From Balanoglossus misakiensis (taxonomy: Eukaryota; Hemichordata): a stretch of DNA of 64,000 bases. The stretch lies in the NCBI GenBank assembly GCA_040954595.2, contig CM082584.2:2604001-2668000 (forward strand). Reading direction: 5' to 3'. Made by a program: the position numbers and the translations under genes. Positions 46,091-57,590 of the stretch are shown here, piece after piece. Each line of letters begins with the position of its first letter. The first letter of the stretch is position 1. The notes below the pieces were generated by a model. That model made no database searches, was not told the origin of the DNA, and saw only the letters and a program-made list of their open reading frames with translations.

Positions 46091-46513
46091 ACTACATTTA
46101 TGTGGAATTGACTTTTGTTCTGATGGAGGTCTCATGTTCCATGGCTCTAGTCACTTCATGCATTTCAATACATTTTTGACAGGCGGATACAACTGGTCGA
46201 GAATTCTATGATCACAGTATTACATTGGTAAAGTAAATCTGATAAGTTCTAGAGAACAGAAAATTCCTCAAAGTTGTTTTGTTTTTCTGATGAGACGGTT
46301 GTTTTACCACACAAGCATTCAACCAGTTGAGGCTAGAGCATACTTTAGCAGGAAAAAATGTTACATATATTACCTTGTTATAACTCATGGCAAGCATTGG
46401 ATAATTGAACGGCTGTCCTGAGCTGGTGCGACTTGATGCGTTGTGCCACAGATGATGATGATGATAGATAGTTTATTTCACCAGAAAGATGCATTTTACA
46501 TAACTGGTGCGGA

Positions 46514-46552
46514 CCAGGGAAGTAGTTCTAGTGGAACTAGTCGTGTCCCTGG
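46514..46552 (-). repeat. LINE-C 3' UTR hairpin (copy 2)
   Basis: Same two-part stem as in copy 1, located about 60 bp from the 3' terminus of the element. Confidence 0.45.
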
Positions 46553-46671
46553 CCCTAAATACATACAAATCATTGAAACAATTAATATAATTGCCAATTC
46601 ATATCACAAAACAATAGTTGGTAGTCAAACAACGCGGTGACAAAGTAAACAGGTTTATAAAAGAGGTTAAA

Positions 46672-48975
46672 TTAATCTATGCTCAACAGATACATTTTCA
46701 GAGAGCTTTTAAATAAATTCCTTGATTGAAATGATTTTATTTGTGTAGGAATTTCATTCCAATGCTTGGCAATAGAATAGTATAAATTATTTTGAGATGA
46801 AGTAAGTTTTACTTTGGGAAGCGTAAACTTATCAGTAGAGGCAAATCTTGTAAAATATTTGTGTGATACAAATGAAGCATAGCGATCTAGTGAGTGGGCG
46901 TAATGCCCTGCCTTTAGATCATACGCAAAAACACAAGTTTGAAATTTACAGAGTTTGTAAACATTAAGAATTCCAAGTTGCTGAAAAAGTGGTGCACTAT
47001 GTGTATTGGGGCTAGAAAATGTTATAAGTCTTACAAGTCTCTTTTGCAATTTGAAAATACAATCTAAATAGGTTTTATACGCATTTCCCCATATTTCGCT
47101 ACAATACATTATATGGGGAAGGATAAGACAATTGTATAATAATAAAATTATAGACTTAGGGAGATAATGGCGTACATATGAAATAATACCGATTTTTTGG
47201 CTAACCTTCTTAAAAATAATGTTGATGTGAGACTTCCAGGATAATGATGAGTCAAGAGTAACTCCAAGATAAACAGCAGATGAAACATTTTGTATTGGTA
47301 AATCAGAGACATATAAATCCCCCTCAGGATTAAATTTTGCCTTGGCTGTTTTGAAAATAACATAGTTTGTTTTGTCAATATTAATAGTAAGTTTATTTGA
47401 CTTACACCAGGTCTGTACTTTAGTTAGCTAAACATTCAGAGTGGCAAGATCGATTTTGTCCTGCTTATCTGAACAAAATAAATTGGTATCATCTTCAAAT
47501 AACCTGAGTTGAAAATAGTCTGAGGACCTGCAGATATCATTTATATATACTAGAAAAAGAAGTGGACCTAGAATTGATCCCTGTGGAATCCCACAGGAGA
47601 TCCTTTTCACTTTTGAAGTATAATTATTGACCTTGACATACTGTTGTCGGTCTTCTATATAAGTCTTAAACCAATTAAGTGTGGATCCCCTAATCCCATA
47701 GTGGCATAGCTTAGCTAACAAAATTGTGTGGTTAATCGTATCAACTGCCTTTTTAAAATCAATAAAGATACCAAAGGTAACAAGACCGTTATCAATGTGC
47801 TTTGATATTTCAGTTGTGAGATCTGCTAAAGCTAACTTAGTACTATATTTCTTACGAAATCCATATTGGCTGTTAGTGAGAATATCAAATTTTTCGAAAA
47901 AAGAACACAGTTGCTTATTTACAATAGACTCATACAGCTTACTAAAGATTGGCAAGACAGAGATAGGTCTGTAATTTCCTATTTCATGAACACAACCCTT
48001 TTTAAAAATTGGTGTTACTCTTGCCATTTTCAGTTTCTCTGGAAAAATACCCTGTGGCAAGGAAATATTAACAATATGAGCAAATGGTTCTGTAATATAA
48101 TCAGCTGCTTCCTTTACAAGTTTTGGATATATTTCATCAAAACCAGCAGCTTTACAATGGTCTAATAAATTAATTTCTCTGAGTATATCACCAGAATGCA
48201 CAGGATGGAAAAAGAACGAATTAAAATGACGAATACCAAGGTAATCATTGAAATTAGTGCTACAATGTATTTGTGATGCTAGATTTTGTCCAATGTTGAC
48301 AAAAAAAGAATTAAAAGCGTCAGCTATATCAATATTTTTAGTAACAAAATTCCCAGGGTTTTTGTCATCTTTTATTTTTTGTGGAGCATTAACCTTTGAA
48401 TTTTTGTTCAGGATTTCATTGATGACTTGCCATTTTTTGTGGTCCTTCCCAGAGGCTACAGACAGTTGCAATTTATCACAAAAATACTTCTTTTTTGCTC
48501 GTCGCATCAGCTTTGTTAACAGGTTGCGATAAAGTTTGTACTCTTGATGAATAGATGAGCTTGCAGAATGGCGTTTTGTTTTGGAGAACATCTTATGCTT
48601 GTTTTTAATTGAGACCAGAAGTCCTTTTGTGATCCATGGTTTCCGTAAGCGCTTACGCTGGTTTGAACACCGTTTGACTGGCACGTGTCTTGTTGCCATA
48701 TCATGAAACAATTTGTAAAAGGTATTATAGGCAACATTCGGATCATTAGAGTCGTAAACATCCTGCCAAGAAATATTTGCAAAGTCATTTTTATAAGAAA
48801 CTGGATCAAATGAAGAAAAATCACACTTGAAATCAGTTGTTTCAACATTGAATACATGGCGTAAATCCTTAAAGATGGCAAAGATGGGATAATGGTCACT
48901 TATATCAGTCTGTATTATAACACACCATGCAGCGAACCCTCGATCGTGATTCGTCAATACGACGTCACGTGACAT
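46672..48975 (-). pseudogene. LINE-C2 ORF2: end of endonuclease and reverse transcriptase
   Basis: Starts with the endonuclease histidine motif TDISDHYPIFAIF, then a basic linker (RKRLRKPWITKGLL, NLLTKLMRRAKKKYF), then reverse transcriptase motifs NYRPISVLPIFSKL, IFIDFKKAVDTINHTI and GIPQGSILGPLLFLVYIND. The catalytic box reads FEDD instead of FADD, and a TAA follows at 47428-47430. Downstream, the thumb and C-terminal frames remain readable to 46672. The stop and the Ala-to-Glu change are both shared with copy 3, but absent from copy 1. Confidence 0.8.
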
Positions 48976-49216
48976 TAGTCATTTCGAACTGTTGCCTAGG
49001 GCATCAGTTCGATCGGTTTGGTGTGTTATAAAACACATGATGACTGACATATTCGGGCAACAGTGTATTTTTAATGACCTCGGGACTGCCAGTCACACCA
49101 AAACAGTCTGTTTCCCTCGGGCTATGCCCTCGGGAAAACAAGACTGTTTTAGTTGTGACTAGCAGCACCTCGGTCATCAAAATACACTGTTGCCCTCATT
49201 GTCAGTCATCATGTGT
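48914..49216. mobile_element. Foldback element inside the LINE-C2 endonuclease
   Basis: 48918-49030 is bounded by ATAACACACCA and its complement TGGTGTGTTAT. Directly adjoining, 49033-49216 is a long hairpin: ACACATGATGACTGAC at left pairs with GTCAGTCATCATGTGT at right, the arms continue through GGGCAACAGTGTATTTT, and the centre is CCCTCGGG–CTATG–CCCTCGGG. It interrupts the endonuclease just upstream of the SDH motif. Exact insertion ends are uncertain. Confidence 0.65.
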
Positions 49217-49267
49217 ATACTGTCTCACTTTCAATGAACTGGTCACGAAAATTTACATGACAATGAT

Positions 49268-49833
49268 CTATTAATGTGTAGCGATATATTCATTAAAGAC
49301 AGTGTTATCGCCATCTATATTTATATTGAAATCCCCTAGTAAAACGCATTTTTTGTTGGTAATGCGTAGATTATCAAGACAATCTGATAAACTGGTTAAA
49401 AATTCCTGAGTAGGTGTATTTGGTCTGCGATATATGACACCTATGATGACCTTGCTTTTTCAAGTAGGATTTCAACAAAAAGACATTCGCAATGTTGGAG
49501 AACAACTGAGTCTATTATAGAGTATGATAACGACTCGTGTAAATAGAGACCAACACCTCCTCCTCTGGAAACAGCTCTACATTTATGAACAAAGTTGTAT
49601 GAAGGGAGGTTATATAATGATGCATCAACACCTGGGTCTAGCCATGTTTCACTGAGGGCAATGACAGAAAATTTGCATTTCAATAGCGACAGAACAACTG
49701 ACAAGTCATCAAAGTGACGTCTGATCGATCTAATATTCAAATGAAGAGTTGAAAATGACTGCAGAGTCAGAAGGGAATCGTTTGCATTAAATTCGTCCAA
49801 AGTATAAGACTTACAATTATAGTTACTTTGCAA
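49268..49833 (-). pseudogene. LINE-C2 endonuclease, N-terminal part
   Basis: Encodes LHLNIRSIRRHFDDL, ALSETWLDPGVDASL and GGGVGLYLHE, then shifts frame near 49440 and continues VIIGVIYRRPNTPTQEF and CVLLGDFNINIDGD. The NIRS, SETW and GDFN motifs carry the metal-binding and catalytic residues of APE-type endonucleases. One frameshift plus the foldback insertion disables it. Confidence 0.75.
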
Positions 49834-49900
49834 GAAGTGGTCTGTGGTTTCGCCGATGATGAGTTTGCTTGTACACTATGATGTAGTAGTTAAAGGACGC

Positions 49901-50383
49901 CTAGCAGATTTTGGCGAGACTTTCCTCATTCGGAATGTAGACAGTTGGTGACCCGTCGACTTTCTTTGTCAGGATTTTTCCGTATTGCGTCCACAAGTAT
50001 TTCCATCCATATTCTTTTCTTCTGGCATTTACCTTTGTGAATAAAGATCTTCGTCCTGGTGTCAGATTTTCGTTGATGTATATCTTGTTTTCTACTTGGT
50101 AGCCAATGTCCGATGTTTTGAAGCGAGACATATTTTTGCGTTGCTTGTAGACCGCGTCACGAATTTTTCTTCTGGTGAAACGCACAATGATTGCGGCAGG
50201 AAACCGGGTATTGGTACCTTGGTCAATGTGTTCATTGCCGAGTGCTTGACGTTTCTTGATTCGATGTGACACGTCAATATCTGAACTGGTTATGTCTTTT
50301 TCTATGAGTTGGATGACTTTCAGGGCTACTGTATCAGTATTTTCATTTGGCAATTCTGGTATGCCTCTTATTTCAAGATACAC
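49901..50383 (-). pseudogene. LINE-C2 ORF1 C-terminal part
   Basis: About 160 codons with an L1-ORF1-like RNA-binding core: YLEIRGIPELPNENTD, DVSHRIKKRQ, AAIIVRFTRRKIRDAVY and IYINENLTPGRRSLFTKVN. The coiled-coil N-terminus is absent because the copy is 5' truncated here. Confidence 0.7.
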
Positions 50384-51035
50384 CTACGAACCTCTCAATT
50401 TAACCAAGCTATTGTGCATTTCTCGACCAAGCATACAAAATTAAACAATATGCGTTGTAACACACCAAAGCGGTAGAGTCCAGGACTGAACCAAGAGCAC
50501 AGAGAATTTAAATGTTTAAATCAATTACTACTTAGAGAGAAATCATGGCTTAATCTCAGTTCAAATTGCATATTAGTGCTGAACGTCCACTTTAGCTTAG
50601 ACATCGCAACCATTAGCATGAAGCCCGAGTAATTAGTCAGCTATGTGAAAAATACAATGTTTCAAACTTTTAAGATTTTTAAAATTTTGTTGGTGACCCT
50701 TCCATGTTGCTATGCTCAACTTCGCCTTTGAAACCCAAAATGCATAACGGCAACAGAATCCAATGGTTTGAATGATGGATTCTCGCTCTTACTGTTAGAC
50801 AGTAATACCGCAATGCATTGTGGTAACAGTATCCAGCGGTATCCACAAAGGATTCTGAAATGTATTCTCAAATACCAAAGATTTGTGGATACTGTGAGAA
50901 TCCATTGTATATTCTTATGCTGGATACCATCTAGAGGATATCGAAGGATTCTCTGTGGATTCCATTGTATATTGTAAGAATCCATCAAAATGGATTCTGT
51001 TGTAACTCGATGGATACGGAACATTTCACACAGTG

Positions 51036-52216
51036 AAAACTTGTGCACATGTAAAGTGGGAAAGAATATTTTGACACATGACTTATGGATATCATATGTA
51101 TAAACTTGCAGCAAGTTATTTGTAATGTCAATGGAAGAAAGAACAGGACGAAGATACTTTAGCCATCGCCCAAGAAATCTTATCATCTTACTGTTAAACA
51201 CCACATACCTAAATAGAGAATAATGTATATGTATTACACGAAAAATTAAACTGTATTTACTAAGTGAACATCTACAAGAAAAGTAATTGCTGTTAGAAAT
51301 TAGCAAATGGTTATTTCGAGTATAACACGCAACCGGCCCGGGCGACGATGCATTTCAAGGCTCAGGTAGCCAGAGCCTATCGCAACACAGTAAGTGCACG
51401 ATATGTGCACACATGGATATTTCTCTGTCAATTAATGTGCAGTTGCGCTATATGCTAACAGAGAGGTCCCAAAATAGGCGTACATGATTTCAGAGATGCT
51501 AGTTCATTAAATCTTTATCGAAGCTTCTCCATGCAACTGGAAAACATCTTTGTTGGCCTTGTAACTGTCTTAAGTCGCTGGCTATGAAACAGACACTCTA
51601 TTCAACAAAAGTGCATTTTCCGTCATTAATCTCTATAATAAAACTGGCACAACTATCTGTAACTTGTGACTATTTTGTCAGTTTTATTGTTCTGTGTGTA
51701 AACCATGGTTTCTTGTTCGGCTCCCTATATCAGGATTAGTATTTGTCTTCTCAACTCTACCAGCATGTGTTTTTGTTGACAAAAAATGCATTCAAGCCCG
51801 GACTTGAATGCATTTCTTAATAGTAAGAATGGTCTACACACGTAAACATGACTTGTTGACTCATAGACATTTTGGGATAAATTCCAGGCAGGAGAACAAG
51901 AAAATGTGTGATGTGGTTGAAACATAAAACAAAAATTCTGAGAGAATAACCAGATTCAAATAAATGCCCGTTAATGCATTTATTTAAACCAATTTGAGAA
52001 AAAATGAAACAAATAACGCAAGTGAGGTTGAACTATTAAGCTTAGAATATTTATTTCCAGGTAATTGTCATATGTAAATGGCTTCAGTGTGATATTTTTG
52101 CATCCTGCATCGTATCATGGACAGTCATCTCAACATATAACTGTTATGTCAGAATGAAAGTCAGGATGAAAATTACTGTTAGGGACATTTTTAAAGAAAA
52201 ACGCATGTATGATCAT
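51036..52216. other. Non-coding stretch
   Basis: No exon recognised. A hairpin AAATGCATTCAAG–CCCGGA–CTTGAATGCATTT lies at about 51786-51817. Confidence 0.4.
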
Positions 52217-53520
52217 GGCTAACCTTCTTAAAAATAATGTTGATGTGAGACTTCCAGGATAATGATGAGTCAAGAGTAACTCCAAGATAAACAGCAGATG
52301 AAACATTTTGTATTGGTAAATCAGAGACATATAAATCCCCCTTAGGATTAAATTTTGCCTGGGCTGTTTTGAAAATAACATAGTTTGTTTTGTCAATATT
52401 AATAGTAAGTTTATTTGACTTACACCAGGTCTGTACTTTAGTTAGCTAAACATTCAGAGTGGCAAGATCGATTTTGTCCTGCTTATCTGAACAAAATAAA
52501 TTGGTATCATCTTCAAATAACCTGAGTTGAAAATAGTCTGAGGACCTGCAGATATCATTTATATATACTAGAAAAAGAAGTGGACCTAGAATTGATCCCT
52601 GTGGAATCCCACAGGAGATCCTTTTCACTTTTGAAGTATAATTATTGACCTTGACATACTGTTGTCGGTCTTCTATATAAGTCTTAAACCAATTAAGTGT
52701 GGATCCCCTAATCCCATAGTGGCATAGCTTAGCTAACAAAATTGTGTGGTTAATCGTATCAAATGCCTTTTAAAAATCAATGAAGATACCGTTATCAATG
52801 TGCTTTTTCAGTTGTGAGATCTGCTAAAGCTAACTTGGTACTAAATTTCTTACGAAATCCATATTGGCTGTTAGTGGGAATATCAAATTTTTCAAAAAAA
52901 GAACACAGTTGCTTATTTACAATAGACTCGTACAGCTTACTAAAGATTGGCAAGACAGAGATAGGTTTGTAATTTCCTATATCATGAACACAACCCTTTT
53001 TAAAAATTAATGTTACTCTTGCCATTTTCAGTTTCTCTGGAAAAATACCCTGTGACAAGGAAATATTAACAATATGAGCAAATGGTTCTGTAATATAATC
53101 AGCTGATTCCTTTACAAGTTTTGGATAAATATCATCAAAACCAGCAGCTTTACAATGATCTAATACATTAATTTCTCTGAGTATATCACCAGAATGCACA
53201 GGATGGAAAAAGAAAGAATGAAAATGACGAATACCAAGGCAATCATTGAAATTAGCGCTACAATGTATTTGTGATGCTAGATAGCGCTACAATGTATTTG
53301 TGATGCTAGATTTTGTCCAATGTTGACAAAAAAAAAATTAAAGGCGTCAGCTATATCAATATTTTTAGTAACAAAATTCCCGGGGTGTTTGTCATCTTTT
53401 ATTTTTTGTGGAGCATTAAGCTTTGAATTTTTGCTCAAGATTTCATTGATGACTTGCCATTTTTTGTGGTCCTTCCCAGAGGCTACAGACAGTTGCAATT
53501 TATCACAAAAATACTTCTTT
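52217..53520 (-). pseudogene. LINE-C copy 3, internal fragment
   Basis: Covers the linker (QLSVASGKDHKKWQVINEIL), reverse transcriptase start (AAGFDDIYPKLVKESAD), GIPQGSILGPLLFLVYIND, the FEDD box and the same TAA as copy 2 (52446-52448). It lacks both the 5' half and the 3' UTR. A small deletion near 52790-52810 breaks the frame, and a ~28-bp segment is tandemly duplicated around 53255-53310. A ~50-bp diverged direct repeat flanks it (52026-52076 and 53525-53576). Confidence 0.8.
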
Positions 53521-53573
53521 GTGTGGTTGAACTATAAGGCTAAGAATATTTATCTCCAAGTACATGTGTATAT

Positions 53574-53839
53574 GTAGTGAATGAACGCTCAACCACAGAC
53601 AACTTCCATCCCACTTGTAGATACGACAGTGAAAAATCACGCCAATATAAATAATTGGTCTCTACCATCAATTCATGTTGGGTGAGGTTCTACTCTCTTA
53701 TCATACAAGCAGGATGGAAGTTGTGTGTGATTGAACGTCCATTCACTACATATTCACATGTACATTAACATAAACGGTATCTTGTATCAAACATAATTGA
53801 TGGAAAAGGGCAGCAAGAGAGAGGACTTTGTCCCTTTAA
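53574..53839 (-). mobile_element. TTAA-ended repeat, copy 3, with internal foldback
   Basis: Reverse-oriented copy ending CTTTGTCCCTTTAA at 53839. The part 53574-53749 is itself an inverted repeat: GTAGTGAATGAACG…CAACTTCCATCC pairs with GGATGGAAGTTG…CATTCACTAC, with weaker pairing to the centre. Confidence 0.6.
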
Positions 53840-54400
53840 GATTACATATCAACGGAAAATGGTCAGATCCAAACACTGTAGGGATTTCAAACCGAGTGAT
53901 ATACAGAAACAATCTTGTTGAAATACAACAATAATTCACTGTACTTCTACCTCTGTTTGCTATACAAGTACAGTTACCATCCTCGTCTCCGGGAACTCTC
54001 CCATTTAAACAAAATGAACAGAAAGTGTACAACACAATGATATCAAACTTAGACCGAATTTTTTTAGTTTTATGTTTTGACTGTCGTGGGATTGTATAGT
54101 GAGACTTTCCCTCTCTGAGACCTCTCGCCGCAGCAGAAGTAATTTTGCATGTATGCCTTAGGTGGGATATTGTGGTATAGGATAACGTTACATCGTACCT
54201 GAATTCGATACAATGTGCTGATGGCGTAAACATGCTACGAAACTCGATGCTTTATTCTTCTGTGCGGCACGCGAATTCTATCAGCCATCTGGTGCGTGCA
54301 CAGAACAACTCACATTCGCGTTTGGTATCTTCACTAACAACCATCCACTCCCTTGCAATTGTCACGAGATTTGCTCGACATTTCCGCAGTTTACACGTCT
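53840..54400. other. Non-coding stretch before the satellite
   Basis: Frames of 88-148 codons occur on both strands but show no domain, and splice sites do not define exons. Nothing recognised. Confidence 0.35.
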
Positions 54401-55215
54401 CCCAAGATATATCTAATGCCAACATCAATAAAAGACTTGGACACACACCTTTGTCTATATATGGGAATATACAAATTAGAAGTATTGTATTCCTTTAAAT
54501 TCAGTACTACATTCTTGGTTTCCGACGATTAAACAAGCATGCTTCTTCCAAAATATATCTAATAACAACATCAATAAAAGACTTGGACACACCCCTTTGT
54601 CTATATATGGGAATATACAAATTAGAAGTATTGTATTCCTTTAAATTCAGTACTACATTCTTGGTTTCCGACGATTAAACAAGCATGCTTCTTCCAAAAT
54701 ATATCTAATAACAACATCAATAAAAGACTTGGACACACCCCTTTGTCTATATATGGGAATATACAAATTAGAAGTATTGTATTCCTTTAAATTCAGTACT
54801 ACATTCTTGGTTTCCGACGATTAAACAAGCATGCTTCTTCCAAAATATATCTAATAAAAACATCAATAAAAGACTTGGACACACCCCTTTGTCTATATAT
54901 GGGAATATACAAATTAGAAGTATTGTATTCCTTTAAATTCAGTACTACATTCTTGGTTTCCGACGATTAAACAAGCATGCTTCTTCCAAAATATATCTAA
55001 TAACAACATCAATAAAAGACTTGGACACACCCCTTTGTCTATATATGGGAATATACAAATTAGAAGTATTGTATTCCTTTAAATTCAGTACTACATTCTT
55101 GGTTTCCGACGATTAAACAAGCATGCTTCTTCCAAAATATATCTAATAAAAACATCAATAAAAGACTTAGACACACGTTGTTTACCATATATGGGATTAT
55201 TTAAATTAGAGGTTG
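54400..55215. repeat. 146-bp satellite, about 5.5 units
   Basis: The anchor TCAATAAAAG occurs at 54425, 54571, 54717, 54863, 55009 and 55155, exactly 146 bp apart. Interior units are nearly identical (rare C/A difference in AATAACAACA). The last unit diverges after about 30 bp (GACTTAGACACACGTTG) and decays. The first unit also differs (CCAACATC, ACACACCTTTG). Confidence 0.95.
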
Positions 55216-55829
55216 ATTATTCTTTTACCCCTTTCACCACTATAGTCCAGTCCAAACCAGTTGTTTTCCATGGGAAGGTTGGACATCTATAGAGGGGTCT
55301 GGGCTTGAAAGGGTTAAATTCAACACATGTAGTACTCTAGAGGCAATTGTACATAAAGTCGATCGAAAAAACATGACGCCTATTGTATGATGGAATAATC
55401 TTGTGCGCACATGAGAGAAGCGGTTTTAAAGGCGTGGATATACCACGTCACACACGTCACTATATTCGCTCAACAATGGGATAACTACATCGATGGCTGT
55501 GCTACTTTAGTATTGTATCCGTGGTAATTTTCTCACATACCGAGGTGACAGTGAACGGTATTGTAGACAATTTTCATGTTTTCCACTTTAATGTATTCCT
55601 GATGGTAATCTCAGTATAAGAGTAGCAGTGTTTAACAACTTCATTATCTTGCCATAGACATGTCATTTCGAGGAAAGTGACAATGATCACAAATCATAAC
55701 AGTTTTGAATTCTGTTATTAAATGTCAGAATATACGTTCAATCTATGTACCATCAGTTGCCAACACTATAAATACTTGAAGTTAATGTAGACAATACACG
55801 TTTTTAAATTAACGTGCACATTCTAGTTA
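55216..55829. other. Non-coding stretch
   Basis: No gene or clear repeat recognised between the satellite and the large repeat complex. Confidence 0.4.
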
Positions 55830-55858
55830 GGGTTTCGAGACCTTGAAATCGTGTTGTT

Positions 55859-55992
55859 AGGGCCCAAGCGCACGCAAGCGCTTGGGCCCTATTGGTTTCG
55901 TTGGGGTTTTTTAGGGCCCAAGCCCAGCAGGCTTGGGCCCTATTGGTATTACTGGGGTTTTTTAGGGCACAAGCCCCACAGGCTTGTGCCCT
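55859..55992. repeat. Three consecutive GC-rich hairpins
   Basis: Hairpins at 55859-55890 (AGGGCCCAAGCG…), 55913-55941 (AGGGCCCAAGCC…) and 55964-55992 (AGGGCACAAGCC…), each followed by TATTGGT(A/T)T and a GTTGG or TGGGG segment. In the third, C-to-A in the left arm is matched by G-to-T in the right, so pairing is kept. Confidence 0.85.
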
Positions 55993-56689
55993 ATTGGTAT
56001 TGTTGGCTTTTTTCTTCTACTTCTTCTTGGGCACTTTTTTCGGCCAGGTAGATCTGAAAAACTGCTGAACCCAAAAATCTCAAATTTGGCACAATGGTGC
56101 AGGCCAATGAGAGCTGGTGCAGTACCCTCGTGAATGTTCAATAAGTCATGTGACCTGATGACCATATATGGGCAAAATTTTCAAATCGGCCTTATTTGCA
56201 TATGCACGGAGATATCAAAATTCTTTTAGCAACTTTTGTGAACCATGTGGTCAGGGTTCTACATGCCAAATGTCAAGGCCATAGGCCTTGTCAATTTTGA
56301 GAAGAAGATTTTTAAGTATTATTTTTCATATTTTTCGGCCAAGCCATCGGCCTATACTATACATAGTTAAGCTTTGACCACATTTTATTTTGGATGAATA
56401 TGCAGTCATATCTCAAAATATGTTGGGCCGATCAACTCCAAGTTTGGTGTGCAGGTAGCTTAGCATTTGCCAATAATTTTAAGCGAAAAAAATTAATATG
56501 AAAAATCGACCGATTTTTTTATATTAATTTTTTTATGAAATTTATACCTTTACTTATACCTCTATGGTTAAGCTATGTCCACGTCTTATTGTAGAATTCT
56601 GGTCTGTGCAATGTTCCTGTACACTGACTGTCTATTGGCCCGTGCGCAGAATGGGACCAAAATAAAAGGCAAAATTTTGGGCTCACCTG

Positions 56690-57590
56690 TAACACCTGCT
56701 TAACTCATTAATTATGCACATACCTCATTCCGGGCTAACTAATAAGGCTAGAGGTATTGTTCTTGTGTGACAAGGACTAGTATGGGGTCAAAAATGTTTA
56801 CCAAATTTTCGGTGACCTCAGGTGACCTTTGACCTACTTTCCTATATCTCGGCATCCAGAGCAGGTACAGACTTGGCGTTTGGAGGGTTGTGACTAAAAT
56901 TGAAAAGCCAAAATGGGGATCACCTGTGACACCTGCATATCTCATTAATTATGTGCATACCTAATTCCAGGCTAACCAGTACAGCTATAGGTTTGGTTTT
57001 TGTTGAACATGGACCAGTATAGGGTCAAAATTTCTTGCCCAAATTTTGCATGACCTCAGGTGACCTTTGACCTACTTTACCATATCTTGGCATCCAGAGC
57101 AGGTACAGACTTGGCGTTCGGAGGGTTGGGATTAAAATTGAAAAGCCGAATTGGCGCTCACCTGTGTCACCTGCATATCTCATTAATTATGTGCATACCT
57201 AATTCCAGGCTAACCAACAGAGCTATAGGTTTGGTTTTTGTTAAACATGGACCAGTATAGGGTCAAAATTTCTTGCCCAAATTTTGCATGACCTCAGGTG
57301 ACCTTTGACCTACTTTACCAGATCTCGGCATCCAGAGCAGGTACAGGCTTGGCGTTTGGAGGGTTGGGACTAAAATTGGAAAGCCAAATTGGGGGTCAGT
57401 TGTGATACCTGCCTACCTCATTAATTATGTGCATACCTAATTCCAGGCTAACCAATAGGGCTATAGGTTTGGTTTTTGTTGAACATGGACCAGTATAGGG
57501 TCAAAATTTCTTGCCCAAATTTTGCATGAACTCAGTTGACCTTTGACCTACTTTACCATATCTTGACATCCAGAGTAGATATGCTTATTG
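56690..57590 (+). repeat. 238-bp tandem units, first block
   Basis: Nearly four units, each with CTCATTAATTATG(T/C)(G/A)CATACCT, GGTCAAAATTTCTTGCCCAA, TGACCTCAGGTGACC, and GCATCCAGAGCAGGTACAGA. Anchors at 56823, 57061, 57299 and 57538 give spacing of 238, 238 and 239 bp. Confidence 0.9.

Larger units (their letters stand above)
46451..50383 (-). mobile_element. LINE-C copy 2, longest copy
   Basis: From 5' (50383) it holds the end of ORF1, the endonuclease, a foldback insertion, the reverse transcriptase and a 3' end with hairpin and (ATC)n tail. It is truncated within ORF1 and inserted in the candidate CACTA-like element. The sequence is very close to copies 1 and 3. Confidence 0.85.
45175..51035. 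mobile_element. Candidate CACTA-like element, non-autonomous, LINE-interrupted
   Basis: The left end CACTGTGTGAAAT (45175-45187) and right end ATTTCACACAGTG (51023-51035) are perfect inverted repeats with AAA on both outer sides (45172-45174, 51036-51038). Just inside each end, for about 230-280 bp, GGATTC, GAATCC and GGATAC hexamers recur every 10-25 bp in both orientations. Arrays of short subterminal motifs plus CACT-type ends and a 3-bp duplication characterise CACTA/EnSpm elements. No transposase was found. About 3.9 kb of the interior is the inserted LINE-C2, leaving roughly 1.9 kb of element. Confidence 0.55.

Noticed and set aside
53787-54498. Frames of 88-148 codons on both strands
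   Set aside because: No domain, mutually overlapping, and partly covered by a repeat and by the satellite edge.
54400-55215. CRISPR-like regular repeats
   Set aside because: Units are 146 bp and contiguous without unique spacers; this is a satellite in animal DNA.
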